Below are positions 1 to 6,027 of a stretch of 9,191 nucleotides of DNA, in pieces. The position numbers and the translations under genes were made by a program. Within the stretch, counting starts at the first letter, position 1, and each line of letters begins with the position of its first letter. Location: NCBI GenBank assembly GCA_035476575.1, contig DATILL010000088.1:1-9191 (forward strand). Direction: 5' to 3'. The DNA comes from DATILL01 sp035476575 (GTDB lineage: Bacteria; Actinomycetota; Actinomycetes; Mycobacteriales; JACQDL01). A model generated the notes under the pieces. It had not been told where the DNA came from. It saw only the letters and a program-made list of their open reading frames with translations, and searched no databases.

Positions 1-291
1 TGAGGCCCTCATCCAAGCCGCAGCCTGCACACCCTGGCTCCCAGCAACCTAACCTACCCCGGGCCGACCCACCCCACTCCACCGCAACCACGCGGCAGGG
101 CAGTTCAGGCCGCCCACAAAACGGTGACCTATCCAGTTACCCCGAACGAAAGCCTGTCCGCCACCACCGGCACCGAAAACGCGCCGCATGAGAGGCGCGA
201 CCACGCGGAGGCGGAACGCCGCCGGGCGCGGGCGATATCCTGCTGCCAGACGGCGTCCGTCTATCCACCGGCCTACCGGGAGAGGACTGTG
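1..291. other. Non-coding leader region upstream of the allantoin operon
   Basis: I see no supportable gene here. The open frame running through part of it on the plus strand (from 124) is only an upstream extension of the gene starting at 292, and it lacks a ribosome binding site at its own start. The minus-strand frame crossing it is antisense to that gene. The first three bases are TGA and could be the stop of an upstream plus-strand gene, but nothing else supports this. The region contains a G-poor stretch (about 45-85), a possible hairpin (GCGCC at 181-185 with GGCGC at 194-198) and a perfect inverted repeat at 248-262, listed separately. No confident -35/-10 pair was found. Confidence 0.5.
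248..262. promoter_or_regulatory. Perfect inverted repeat, candidate operator of the allantoin operon
   Basis: AGACGG, three bases (CGT), then CCGTCT: a perfect 6-bp-arm palindrome of 15 bp ending 29 bases before the ATG at 292. Its place between the presumed promoter and the first gene suits a repressor or activator site. Allantoin genes in bacteria are commonly controlled by dedicated regulators (IclR-type AllR, GntR-type or PucR-type proteins), but no regulator gene is in the window and the site matches no consensus I can name. A chance palindrome in GC-rich DNA is possible. Confidence 0.3.
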
Positions 292-741
292 ATGACCCTG
301 CTGTTCCTGAACGGCGGCGGCATGCGCGGCGGCCCGCTGCACCACCAGCTTCAGGGCGCCGCCCTGGTCCGGGTCGCGCGCAGCGCGGCGAGGTACCGCT
401 ACTACTCGGTCGGCGACCGCTTCCCCGCGATGCGGGAGGTCCCGGCCGGCGGCCGGAGCGTGCTCGGTGAGGTGTACGACGTGCCGCTGTCCACCCTGCG
501 CGACCATCTGCTCTCCGCCGAGCCGCCCGAGCTGGAGCTCGGCGTGATCGAGCTGGACGATGGCACCGCCTGCCTGGCGACCGTGCTGCGCCAGGAGTTC
601 ACCGGCGCGACCGGGCTCGTCGACATCTCCGACCTCGGCGACTGGTGCGCGTACCAGGCCAGCGGGGCCGGCAGGACCAGCGGGGCCGGCAGAGCGGGCG
701 TAACAGGCACGGTGAGCCAGCCCGGGCGCCCCGATGGCTGA
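292..741 (+). CDS. Allophanate hydrolase C-terminal-domain-like protein (stand-alone)
   Basis: A 149-residue protein whose first ~122 residues read like the C-terminal domain of allophanate hydrolase (AtzF/DUR1,2 type, a gamma-glutamylcyclotransferase-like fold). The family pattern is visible: an opening hydrophobic strand with FLNGGGMRGGPLHHQL (the G-x-M-x-x-x-P-L-x-x-Q-L motif), then RYRYYSVG, a G-x-V-x-G-E-V-Y-D-V-P segment, ELGVIELDDG, and a closing DISDLGDWCAYQAS. The amidase domain that normally precedes it is absent. Residues ~123-149 are a Gly/Arg-rich tail made by an 18-bp tandem duplication. ATG 292 is preferred because GGGAGAGG (278-285) lies 6 bases before it; GTG 289 directly upstream would leave only 3. 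The gene overlaps allantoinase by 8 bp, so it belongs to the allantoin operon. Its exact reaction is unknown; a role with ureido or carboxyurea compounds is inference. Confidence 0.8.
   Translation: MTLLFLNGGGMRGGPLHHQLQGAALVRVARSAARYRYYSVGDRFPAMREVPAGGRSVLGEVYDVPLSTLRDHLLSAEPPELELGVIELDDGTACLATVLRQEFTGATGLVDISDLGDWCAYQASGAGRTSGAGRAGVTGTVSQPGRPDG
659..694 (+). repeat. 18-bp in-frame tandem duplication
   Basis: Two copies of an 18-bp unit (copy starts at 659 and 677) sharing CCAGCGGGGCCGGCAG. They encode the repeated (A/T)-S-G-A-G-R tail of the allophanate hydrolase-like protein, after its conserved domain ends. The period is a multiple of three, so the frame is kept. Confidence 0.8.
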
Positions 742-2068
742 CCGCTACGACCTCATCCTGCGCGCCGACCGGGTCGTCCTCCCCGACGGCGAGCGCCCGG
801 CCGCGGTCGCCGTCCGCGGCGGCACCATCGTGGCCGTCGCCGAGCGCGACGCACCCCTGCCCGCCGTCCGCGATGAAGACCTCGGCGCGGACGCCCTGCT
901 CCCCGGCCTGGTCGACACCCACGTGCACGTCAACGAGCCCGGCCGCACCGAGTGGGAGGGCTTCGCCACCGCCACCGCCGCGGCCGCCGCGGGCGGCGTC
1001 ACCACCCTCGTCGACATGCCGCTGAACAGCCTCCCGCCCACCCTCGACGCCGCTGCCCTGGCCGCGAAACAAGCCGCCGCCCGGGGTCAGTGCGTCGTCG
1101 ACGTCGGCTTCTGGGGTGGCGCGGTCCCCGGCAACCTGGCCGCGCTGCGCGGGCTGCACGAGGCCGGCGTGTTCGGCGTCAAGTGCTTCCTGGCGCCGTC
1201 CGGCGTCGAGGAGTTCCCCCCGCTGTCCTGGCCAGAGGCCGAGGCCGTCCTCCGTGAGCTGCGCCGTTGGGACGGCCTGCTCGTCGTCCACGCCGAGGAC
1301 GGCACCCGGCTCGCCGCCCGGCCACCGCCGCGCGGTCCCCGGTACGCCGACTTCGTCGCCAGCCGGCCACCCGACACCGAGGACGGCGCGATCGGCACGC
1401 TGGCCGCCCTCGCCGGGTCGGTCGACGCCCGGGTGCACGTGCTGCACCTGTCCTCGGCCGGCGCGTTGCCGATGCTCGCCTCCGCCCGCGCGGGCGGGGT
1501 CGCCATCAGCGCCGAGACCTGTCCGCACTACCTCACCCTCGCCGCCGAGGATGTGCCGGACGGCGGCACGCAGTACAAGTGCTGCCCGCCGATCCGCGGC
1601 CGGGCCAACGCCGACGCGCTGTGGCGCGGCCTGGGCGACGGCACGATCGGCTGCGTCGTCTCCGACCACTCCCCCTGCCCGGCCGAGCTCAAGGGCGACG
1701 GCGACTTCGGCGCCGCCTGGGGCGGCATCGCATCCCTCCAGCTCGGCCTGCCGGTGGTGTGGACGGCCGCCCGCCGGCGCGGTGTCCCGCTGGCCGACGT
1801 GGTCCGGTGGATGGCCGCGGCGCCGGCCACGCTGGTCGGCCTGCCCGGCAAGGGCCGGATCGAGGCTGGCCGGGACGCCGACCTGGTCGCGTTCAGCCCG
1901 GACGCCGAGCTCACCGTCGACCCAGCGGCGCTGCGGCACCGGCACCCGGTCACGCCGTACGCCGGAGCCCGGCTGGCCGGCGTCGTCCGGCAGACCTGGC
2001 TGGCCGGCCGCCCGGTCGATGGCGCGCCCACCGGCCGGCTGCTGCGGCGCGGCATGGACAGCCCGTGA
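734..2068 (+). CDS. allB: Allantoinase
   Basis: A 444-residue cyclic amidohydrolase that hydrolyses (S)-allantoin to allantoate, a cytoplasmic step of purine nitrogen recovery. All expected metal-centre residues of the dihydropyrimidinase/allantoinase branch are in place: H63 and H65 in DTHVHVNEPGRTEWEGF, the lysine to be carbamylated K150 in FGVKCFLAPSG, H186 in VVHAED, H238 in VLHLSSAGALP, and D311 in VVSDHSPC. The N-EPGR-TEWEGF string and the SDHSPC block favour allantoinase over dihydroorotase or hydantoinase. The C-terminal GKGRIEAGRDADLVAF is the usual amidohydrolase closing strand region. Length is normal. ATG 734 is the start; it overlaps the upstream gene by 8 bp, and its own stop overlaps the next start (GTGA), so this is the middle gene of a translationally coupled operon. 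Confidence 0.96.
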   Translation: MADRYDLILRADRVVLPDGERPAAVAVRGGTIVAVAERDAPLPAVRDEDLGADALLPGLVDTHVHVNEPGRTEWEGFATATAAAAAGGVTTLVDMPLNSLPPTLDAAALAAKQAAARGQCVVDVGFWGGAVPGNLAALRGLHEAGVFGVKCFLAPSGVEEFPPLSWPEAEAVLRELRRWDGLLVVHAEDGTRLAARPPPRGPRYADFVASRPPDTEDGAIGTLAALAGSVDARVHVLHLSSAGALPMLASARAGGVAISAETCPHYLTLAAEDVPDGGTQYKCCPPIRGRANADALWRGLGDGTIGCVVSDHSPCPAELKGDGDFGAAWGGIASLQLGLPVVWTAARRRGVPLADVVRWMAAAPATLVGLPGKGRIEAGRDADLVAFSPDAELTVDPAALRHRHPVTPYAGARLAGVVRQTWLAGRPVDGAPTGRLLRRGMDSP

Positions 2069-3219
2069 GCCGGCCGTGGACCGAGCTGCCGGACCTGGCC
2101 GGGCAGGCGCTCGGCGGCAGCGTCATGGCGGCCAGCGACGAGTTCTTCGCCGACAAGGAGAACCTCATCCGGCCGGAGCCCCCGACGTTCACCCCACGCA
2201 CCTTCACCGCCAAGGGCCAGCGGTACGACGGCTGGGAGACCCGTCGCCGGCGGGGCCCGTCGGACCGCGACTGGACGGGCCCCGACTGGGCGCTGGTACG
2301 GCTCGGCGCGCCCGGCGTGATCCGCGGCGTGGTGGTGGACACCGCGCACTTCCTCGGCAACTCCCCGGAGCGCTGCGCGGTCTGGGCCACCGGCCTGGAG
2401 GGCTACCCCGACGCGGCCGCCGTCGCCGTCGCCGACTGGGTCGAGCTGGTGCCGTCAACCCCGCTGCGCGGCGGTACCCAGCAGCGGCTCACGGTCACCG
2501 CCGAACGCCGGTTCACCCACCTCCGGCTGGACATCGAGCCGGATGGCGGGGTGGCCCGGCTGCGGGCGCACGGCGAGGTGGTGCCGGACCCGCGCGACTG
2601 GACCGACCTGCCGGTGGACCTGGCCGCCATGGCGAACGGCGGCACGATGCTCGCCGCCAGCGACGGCTTCTACTCCCCGCCGTCGAACATGCTGCAGCCC
2701 GGCCGGTCCCGGTTCATGGGCGACGGCTGGGAGACCGCGCGGCGGCGCGGCGGCGGGAACGACTGGGCCGTGCTCCGGCTGGCCGGCCCGGCGACACCGC
2801 TCGTCGTGGAGCTGGACACCACGCACTACCGCGGCAACGCCCCGGACCGGGCCGCCCTGTCCGGCCTCGACGCCCGCGGGCCGGACGCCGTACTGGACGA
2901 CCGGGCCGCGTGGTTCCCGCTGCTGCCGCCGACCGCGCTGCTGCCGGACACGACGCACCGGTTCCGGCTGGTGGAACGGCGCCCGGCCACGCACCTCCGG
3001 CTGGACATCTACCCCGACGGCGGGGTCGGCCGGCTGCGGATCTTCGGGCCGCTCACCCCGGACGGACGGCACGCGCTGGCGCTGCGCTGGTACAACCTGC
3101 TGCCGCCCGGCCAGGCCGCCGAGGTGCTCGCCGCCGCCGGCCTGCCGCCCGACGAGGTCGCCCGGCAGGTCGCCGCCCGCCCGGCCACCGGCCTGCCCCC
3201 CGCACTCGCCCCCCGCTGA
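2065..3219 (+). CDS. alc: Allantoicase
   Basis: A 384-residue protein that converts allantoate to ureidoglycolate and urea. It shows the allantoicase architecture of two homologous jelly-roll repeats. Repeat 1 spans about residues 17-171 (GGSVMAASDEFFADKENLI, YDGWETRRRR, VVDTAHFLGNSP, THLRLDIEPDGGVARLR). Repeat 2 spans about 192-329 (GGTMLAASDGFYSPPSNML, GDGWETARRR, ELDTTHYRGNAP, THLRLDIYPDGGVGRLR). Both copies keep the Asp-Thr-x-His and DGWET motifs. The start is GTG 2065, whose last two bases plus A form the allantoinase stop (GTGA overlap), implying coupled translation. A tail of about 45 residues (340-384: RWYNLLPPGQAAEVL... then QVAARPATGLP) follows the second repeat and resembles the beginning of OHCU decarboxylase (UraD). 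Whether this tail is a common actinobacterial extension or a fusion remnant cannot be decided here. Confidence 0.95.
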   Translation: MSRPWTELPDLAGQALGGSVMAASDEFFADKENLIRPEPPTFTPRTFTAKGQRYDGWETRRRRGPSDRDWTGPDWALVRLGAPGVIRGVVVDTAHFLGNSPERCAVWATGLEGYPDAAAVAVADWVELVPSTPLRGGTQQRLTVTAERRFTHLRLDIEPDGGVARLRAHGEVVPDPRDWTDLPVDLAAMANGGTMLAASDGFYSPPSNMLQPGRSRFMGDGWETARRRGGGNDWAVLRLAGPATPLVVELDTTHYRGNAPDRAALSGLDARGPDAVLDDRAAWFPLLPPTALLPDTTHRFRLVERRPATHLRLDIYPDGGVGRLRIFGPLTPDGRHALALRWYNLLPPGQAAEVLAAAGLPPDEVARQVAARPATGLPPALAPR

Positions 3220-3220
3220 C

Positions 3221-3258
3221 CTCAGCGCTCGTCCTCAGCGCTCGTCCCCGCTCAGCGC
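3221..3258. repeat. 13-bp tandem repeat with hairpin potential between convergent genes
   Basis: CTCAGCGCTCGTC occurs twice head-to-tail (3221-3233, 3234-3246), followed by a partial third copy CTCAGCGC (3251-3258) that enters the acyl carrier protein stop region. The two AGCGCT blocks (3224-3229 and 3237-3242) could pair as a 6-bp stem with a 7-base loop. It sits in the 32-bp space between two convergent genes, where a bidirectional terminator would be expected, but there is no U-tract and the stem is short. Confidence 0.45.
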
Positions 3259-3584
3259 ACCGGGCGCAGGTTCGGGCGGGCGGGCCGCCCGCCGGGCGCT
3301 GGGTCGGCCACCGGCTCGTCGGCCGGGCCACCGTGCGCGCAGTACGCGATGATGGCTAGCAGCATCCGCGGCGTCTCGGCGTCCACGATCGCCTCCTCCG
3401 GCACGACGATGCCGTACTCCGTGCCGATCCGGCCGACCGCCTGGGCCAGCGCGAGCGAGTCGTAGCCGAGGTCGTGGAAGGTGACGTCGAGCGCGTCCGC
3501 ACCGAGCCGCTCCGCCGCGCCCGCGCCGCTGATCTGGCGCAGGATCCAGGAGAGGTCCGCGAGTGCCACCCGCGCAACGGTCAT
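3252..3584 (-). CDS. Acyl carrier protein (type II PKS-like)
   Basis: A 110-residue carrier protein that would hold acyl chains on a phosphopantetheine arm attached to S43 in LGYDSLALAQ. The stretch around it (FHDLGYDSLALAQAVGRI, then YGIVVPEEAIVDAETPRMLL) is closest in style to ACPs of aromatic type II polyketide synthases, where DLGYDSLAL is characteristic; this assignment is from family knowledge. The ACP fold ends near residue 84, and a Pro/Gly/Arg-rich tail of about 25 residues follows, which is unusual for a free ACP. ATG 3584 is preceded by GAAGGA 6 bases upstream. That site overlaps the stop codon of the acyltransferase gene 10 bp before, so the two genes are very likely co-translated. 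No ketosynthase or phosphopantetheinyl transferase is in the window. It could alternatively act with a starter-unit or peptide-acylation system. Confidence 0.9.
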   Translation of the reverse strand: MTVARVALADLSWILRQISGAGAAERLGADALDVTFHDLGYDSLALAQAVGRIGTEYGIVVPEEAIVDAETPRMLLAIIAYCAHGGPADEPVADPAPGGRPARPNLRPVR

Positions 3585-3590
3585 CGGGCA

Positions 3591-3597
3591 TCCTTCA
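3591..3597 (-). promoter_or_regulatory. Ribosome binding site of the ACP gene, fused to the upstream stop
   Basis: On the minus strand TGAAGGA combines the TGA stop of the acyltransferase gene (3597-3595) with the GAAGGA Shine-Dalgarno site (3596-3591), 6 bases before the ACP ATG. A second ATG inside this stretch is out of frame with the carrier protein. The layout implies re-initiation and roughly matched production of both proteins. Confidence 0.7.
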
Positions 3598-4986
3598 GGT
3601 TCGTCCGCCGGGGACGCTGGTCAGGTAGCGCGGCCGGGCCGGCACCGGGTCCGATCGTGCCGGCGGCCGCTCGACTACCGCCACATCGGTGCTGGACGGC
3701 GCGCCCCGGTCGGTCAGCCGCTGCACCGCCGCCAGGTCCAGGTCGTGCCCGGCGGTCCACATCCGGGCGGCCTGCAGCAGCACGCTGCGCCGGTCGTGCT
3801 CGCCGTTGCGCGGCCGGGCCGCCAGCAGCGAGTGCACCTGGCTGCCGCCCCGGGCCACCGCCGGGTGCCGGCGTACCAGCGCCGCCATGCCCTGCCCCGG
3901 GCCGGCCTCCACGCACAGGTGCTCGCCGTTCGCGAACAGGGTGTCCACCGCCGGCCACAGCCGCACCGGCGCGGCCGGCTGCCGGGCCCAGAAGCCCGGG
4001 TCGACCGCCTGGTCCGGCCGCACCGGCGCGGCGGTCGCCGTCGACAGCACCGGTATCTCCGGCGGCAGCAGCGGCACCTCGGCCAGCACCGACCCGGCCC
4101 GCACGCAGGCCTCGGCCACCACCGGGCTGTGGTACGCCGTACCGGCCCGCACCCGCAGGCACGCCAGCCCGGCCGCGTCCAGTGCCCGGGCGGCCATCGC
4201 GAGCTGGTCCTCCGGCCCCGCGATCACCGTCTGGCCGGGACCGTTCTCGGCCGCGACCACGACCTCGCCGGGCAGGTACGGGCCCACCTCGTCGGCCCCG
4301 GCGGCCACCGCGACCAGCCCACCGGCGGGCGCCCGGCCGAGCTGGTCGGCCTGCGCCCGCAGCACCCGGACCGCGTCCGGCAGGGTGAGCACGCCGGCCA
4401 GCGCCGCCGCCGCCAGCTCCCCCACCCCCTGCCCGAGCAGGACCGACGGGCGCACGCCCCAGGCCAGCAGCAGCCGGCCGAGGGCGTAGTCGAGCGCGAA
4501 CAGCAGCGGCAGCGCCCGGGCCGGGTGGTCGATCGGCAGCACCGGCACCTCGGCCAGCCAGTCGAAGCGGACCCGGTCGCCCTCGTCGCCAAGCTGGGTG
4601 AAGACCTCCTCCAGGGCGGCGGTCACCACCGGCTCGCGCTGGTACAGCCCCACCGCCATCCGGGCATGCTGGGCGCCCTGGCCGGGCAGCAGCACCCCCA
4701 CTGGCAGGTTCGGCCCGGCGTTCCGGCCGAGGAACGCCCCTGGCCGGGCGCCGTCCAGCGCGGCCAGGGCATCCTGCGCGCTGGAGGCCACCAGCGCTCC
4801 CCGCACCGGCCCCGGCCCGGCGCTGGCCCGCGCCTCGGCCAGCCGGCCGAAGCCGCCGTCGCCGCGGGCGCGCAGCCGGCGCCGTAGGCTCAGCCGGATC
4901 GCCTCGTCGTCGGCCTCGTCGTCCGCCGACCAGACGAGCAGCCGGGACGGCGTCTGGGACCGGTCGAAGATGCTGGTGATCCGCAC
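3595..4986 (-). CDS. PKS-type acyltransferase homologue lacking the catalytic serine
   Basis: A 463-residue stand-alone protein with a KS-to-AT linker-like N-terminus (RLLVWSADD at 16-24; about residues 10-95) and a full AT fold (about 96-380). Visible AT landmarks are VGVLLPGQGAQ (96-106, oxyanion motif), LRAQADQL (209-216, carrying the carboxylate-binding Arg), AENGPGQTVIAGP (246-258), AYHSPV (284-289, with the active-site His H286) and CVEAGPGQGMAALVRRHP (358-375). The nucleophile motif, normally G-H-S-x-G, reads GQGVGE (185-190): His is Gln and the catalytic Ser is Gly, encoded CAG GGG. It is therefore probably unable to form an acyl-enzyme by the normal route. The tail (about 390-463) is Pro/Arg-rich and unassigned. 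GTG 4986 is chosen for its strong upstream GAAGGAGGGAGGG; in-frame ATGs at 5043 and 5058 lie inside tandem repeats. It lies between the SARP and ACP genes in one operon. Confidence 0.85.
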   Translation of the reverse strand: MRITSIFDRSQTPSRLLVWSADDEADDEAIRLSLRRRLRARGDGGFGRLAEARASAGPGPVRGALVASSAQDALAALDGARPGAFLGRNAGPNLPVGVLLPGQGAQHARMAVGLYQREPVVTAALEEVFTQLGDEGDRVRFDWLAEVPVLPIDHPARALPLLFALDYALGRLLLAWGVRPSVLLGQGVGELAAAALAGVLTLPDAVRVLRAQADQLGRAPAGGLVAVAAGADEVGPYLPGEVVVAAENGPGQTVIAGPEDQLAMAARALDAAGLACLRVRAGTAYHSPVVAEACVRAGSVLAEVPLLPPEIPVLSTATAAPVRPDQAVDPGFWARQPAAPVRLWPAVDTLFANGEHLCVEAGPGQGMAALVRRHPAVARGGSQVHSLLAARPRNGEHDRRSVLLQAARMWTAGHDLDLAAVQRLTDRGAPSSTDVAVVERPPARSDPVPARPRYLTSVPGGRT

Positions 4987-4993
4987 CTGGCCG

Positions 4994-5006
4994 CCCTCCC
5001 TCCTTC
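4994..5006 (-). promoter_or_regulatory. Strong ribosome binding site deciding the acyltransferase start
   Basis: GAAGGAGGGAGGG on the minus strand, with its nearest purine block 7 bases before GTG 4986. It is far stronger than anything before the in-frame ATGs at 5043 and 5058, which have only AGGG from the repeat unit. This supports GTG 4986 as the main start. Confidence 0.7.
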
Positions 5007-5023
5007 GCGCCGGGTTCGGCGCT

Positions 5024-5073
5024 GTCACCGGCAGCCCTGTCATCGGCAGCCCTGTCATCGGCAGCCCTGTCAC
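5024..5073 (-). repeat. 15-bp tandem repeat (about 3.3 copies) between SARP and acyltransferase genes
   Basis: The unit AGGGCTGCCGATGAC on the minus strand is repeated at 5068-5054 and 5053-5039, with a third copy at 5038-5024 carrying one change (GATGAC to GGTGAC) and a partial copy (5073-5069) ahead of them. Read in the acyltransferase frame it encodes T-G-L-P-M repeats, and two units carry in-frame ATG codons. It occupies half of the 97-bp gap between the SARP stop (5084) and the acyltransferase GTG (4986). Confidence 0.85.
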
Positions 5074-5083
5074 GGCGGCTCGG

Positions 5084-5899
5084 TCACACGACCAGTTGGG
5101 CCGCGACGCTGTCGCCCTTCTGCCACGGCTCGTCCAGCACCGGGTCGGACGTGAGGATCGCCCGCTGCAGGTGCTGCAGCCGCGGCGACGGCTCGACGCC
5201 GAGCTCGTCCACGAGCGTGCCGCGCAGCCGGTTGTAGACATCCAGCGCCCGCCACTGCCGGCCGGACCGGTACAGCGCGACCATGTGCTGGGCGTGCAGG
5301 TTCTCGTGCAGCGGATGCTGCGCGCAGAGCACCGCCAGCTCGGACAGCAGCATGTGATGCCGGCCCAGCCGCAGGTCGGCGTCGATGCGCGACTCGAGCA
5401 CGCCGAGCCGGCTCTCCTCCAGCCGCATGACCTCGATCTCCAGCCGCGGCCCGGCCTGTACGTCGACCAGGGCCGGCCCACGCCACAGGCTCAGCGCGTT
5501 GCCCAGCAGCCGGGACGCCGCCTCGAAGTCGTGTGCGTCCAGCGCCCGGTGACCGGCGGCGGCGAGCTGGTCGTACTCCTGCACGTCCACCTCGCCGGGC
5601 CGGGCATCGAGCAGGTAGCCGGTGTGCCGGGTGATCAGGACGTCCTTCGCGGTCCGCTCGTCGTTGGCTAACGCGATCTCCAGCCGGCGGCGAAGCTGCA
5701 GGATGTAGGTCTGCAGGGTGGTCGGCGCGCTGCGCGGCAGGTCCGTGCTCCACAGCTCCTCCATCAGCCCGGCCACCGTGACGACCTGGCCGGCACACAG
5801 CGCGAGGACCGCGAGAAGCTGCCGCGGCTTGCCCGCGGTCGGCACGATCGAGACTCCACATTCCTGCGCCTCTAGGGGCCCCAGGACCTTGATGTCCAT
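5084..5899 (-). CDS. SARP-family transcriptional activator
   Basis: A 271-residue regulator of the Streptomyces Antibiotic Regulatory Protein family (DnrI/RedD/ActII-ORF4 type), which binds promoter direct repeats and activates biosynthetic operons. Residues ~1-97 form the OmpR-like winged helix (DIKVLGPLEA, then GKPRQLLAVLAL, VVTVAGLMEELW, SAPTTLQTYILQLRRRLE, and the wing ending HTGYLLDA). Residues ~103-248 form the bacterial transcriptional activation domain (VDVQEYDQLAAAGHRAL, LSLWRGPALVDV, RLEESRLGVLESRIDADLRLGRH, RQWRALDVYNRLRGTL, then DELGVEPSPRLQHLQRAIL). Length is typical of the small SARPs without an ATPase domain. ATG 5899 has AAAGGAG 9 bases upstream; an upstream extension of the frame to 6178 has no family similarity. 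It leads the acyltransferase-ACP operon and diverges from the peptide operon, so it is the likely pathway-specific activator. Confidence 0.93.
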   Translation of the reverse strand: MDIKVLGPLEAQECGVSIVPTAGKPRQLLAVLALCAGQVVTVAGLMEELWSTDLPRSAPTTLQTYILQLRRRLEIALANDERTAKDVLITRHTGYLLDARPGEVDVQEYDQLAAAGHRALDAHDFEAASRLLGNALSLWRGPALVDVQAGPRLEIEVMRLEESRLGVLESRIDADLRLGRHHMLLSELAVLCAQHPLHENLHAQHMVALYRSGRQWRALDVYNRLRGTLVDELGVEPSPRLQHLQRAILTSDPVLDEPWQKGDSVAAQLVV

Positions 5900-5914
5900 G
5901 AGTGCCTGCTCCTT

Positions 5915-5963
5915 TCCGGCACGTGTATGCCAGCTTTGTGTCCGGCACGTGTATGCCAGGTTT
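5915..5963. repeat. Direct repeat of a 23-bp element at the SARP start, candidate operator
   Basis: TCCGGCACGTGTATGCCAG followed by (C/G)TTT occurs at 5915-5937 and 5941-5963, a 26-bp period with a single mismatch. Each copy carries a partial palindrome GGCA-N6-TGCC and the hexamer CACGTG. The nearer copy abuts the SARP ribosome binding site. Two near-identical copies on one promoter face suggest a regulator site, possibly SARP autoregulation or another cluster regulator; a recent duplication is the alternative. Confidence 0.6.
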
Positions 5964-6027
5964 CGCGTCGAGGGGCACGGGACGCCGCTCCGGATGGTGG
6001 GGTCGTCTCCGCAGCGTGGCAAACGGT

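Noticed and set aside
45..85. Possible G-quadruplex on the minus strand
   Set aside because: Only about three runs of three or more G occur close together, so the four-tract rule is not met.
124..291. Upstream extension of the first gene to ATG 124
   Set aside because: The added 56 residues do not resemble the family, codon use is not actinobacterial, and the good ribosome binding site lies before ATG 292.
49..507. Minus-strand open frame of 152 codons
   Set aside because: Antisense to the allophanate hydrolase-like gene; no family resemblance, low-complexity Arg/Ala/Gly content and no ribosome binding site. Typical GC-rich shadow.
599..1945. Long minus-strand frame (448 codons) opposite allantoinase
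   Set aside because: Complement of a clear allantoinase with all metal ligands; the antisense product is Gly/Arg/Val-rich with no recognisable domain.
1116..3359. Very long plus-strand frame (747 codons) overlapping allantoinase and allantoicase
   Set aside because: Third-position GC bias belongs to the allB and alc frames; this product is a Pro/Arg/Ala-rich shadow.
3481..4887. Plus-strand frame of 468 codons opposite the acyltransferase
   Set aside because: Antisense to a protein with many AT motifs; the His/Gln/Arg-rich product has no domain.
4987..5481. Upstream extension of the acyltransferase frame into the SARP gene
   Set aside because: The extra 165 residues overlap the SARP coding region out of frame and are Arg/Ser/Cys-rich noise; the strong ribosome binding site marks GTG 4986.
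5915..5963. Possible CRISPR-like array
   Set aside because: Only two copies with a 3-bp gap, so there is no spacer of suitable length and no cas gene nearby.
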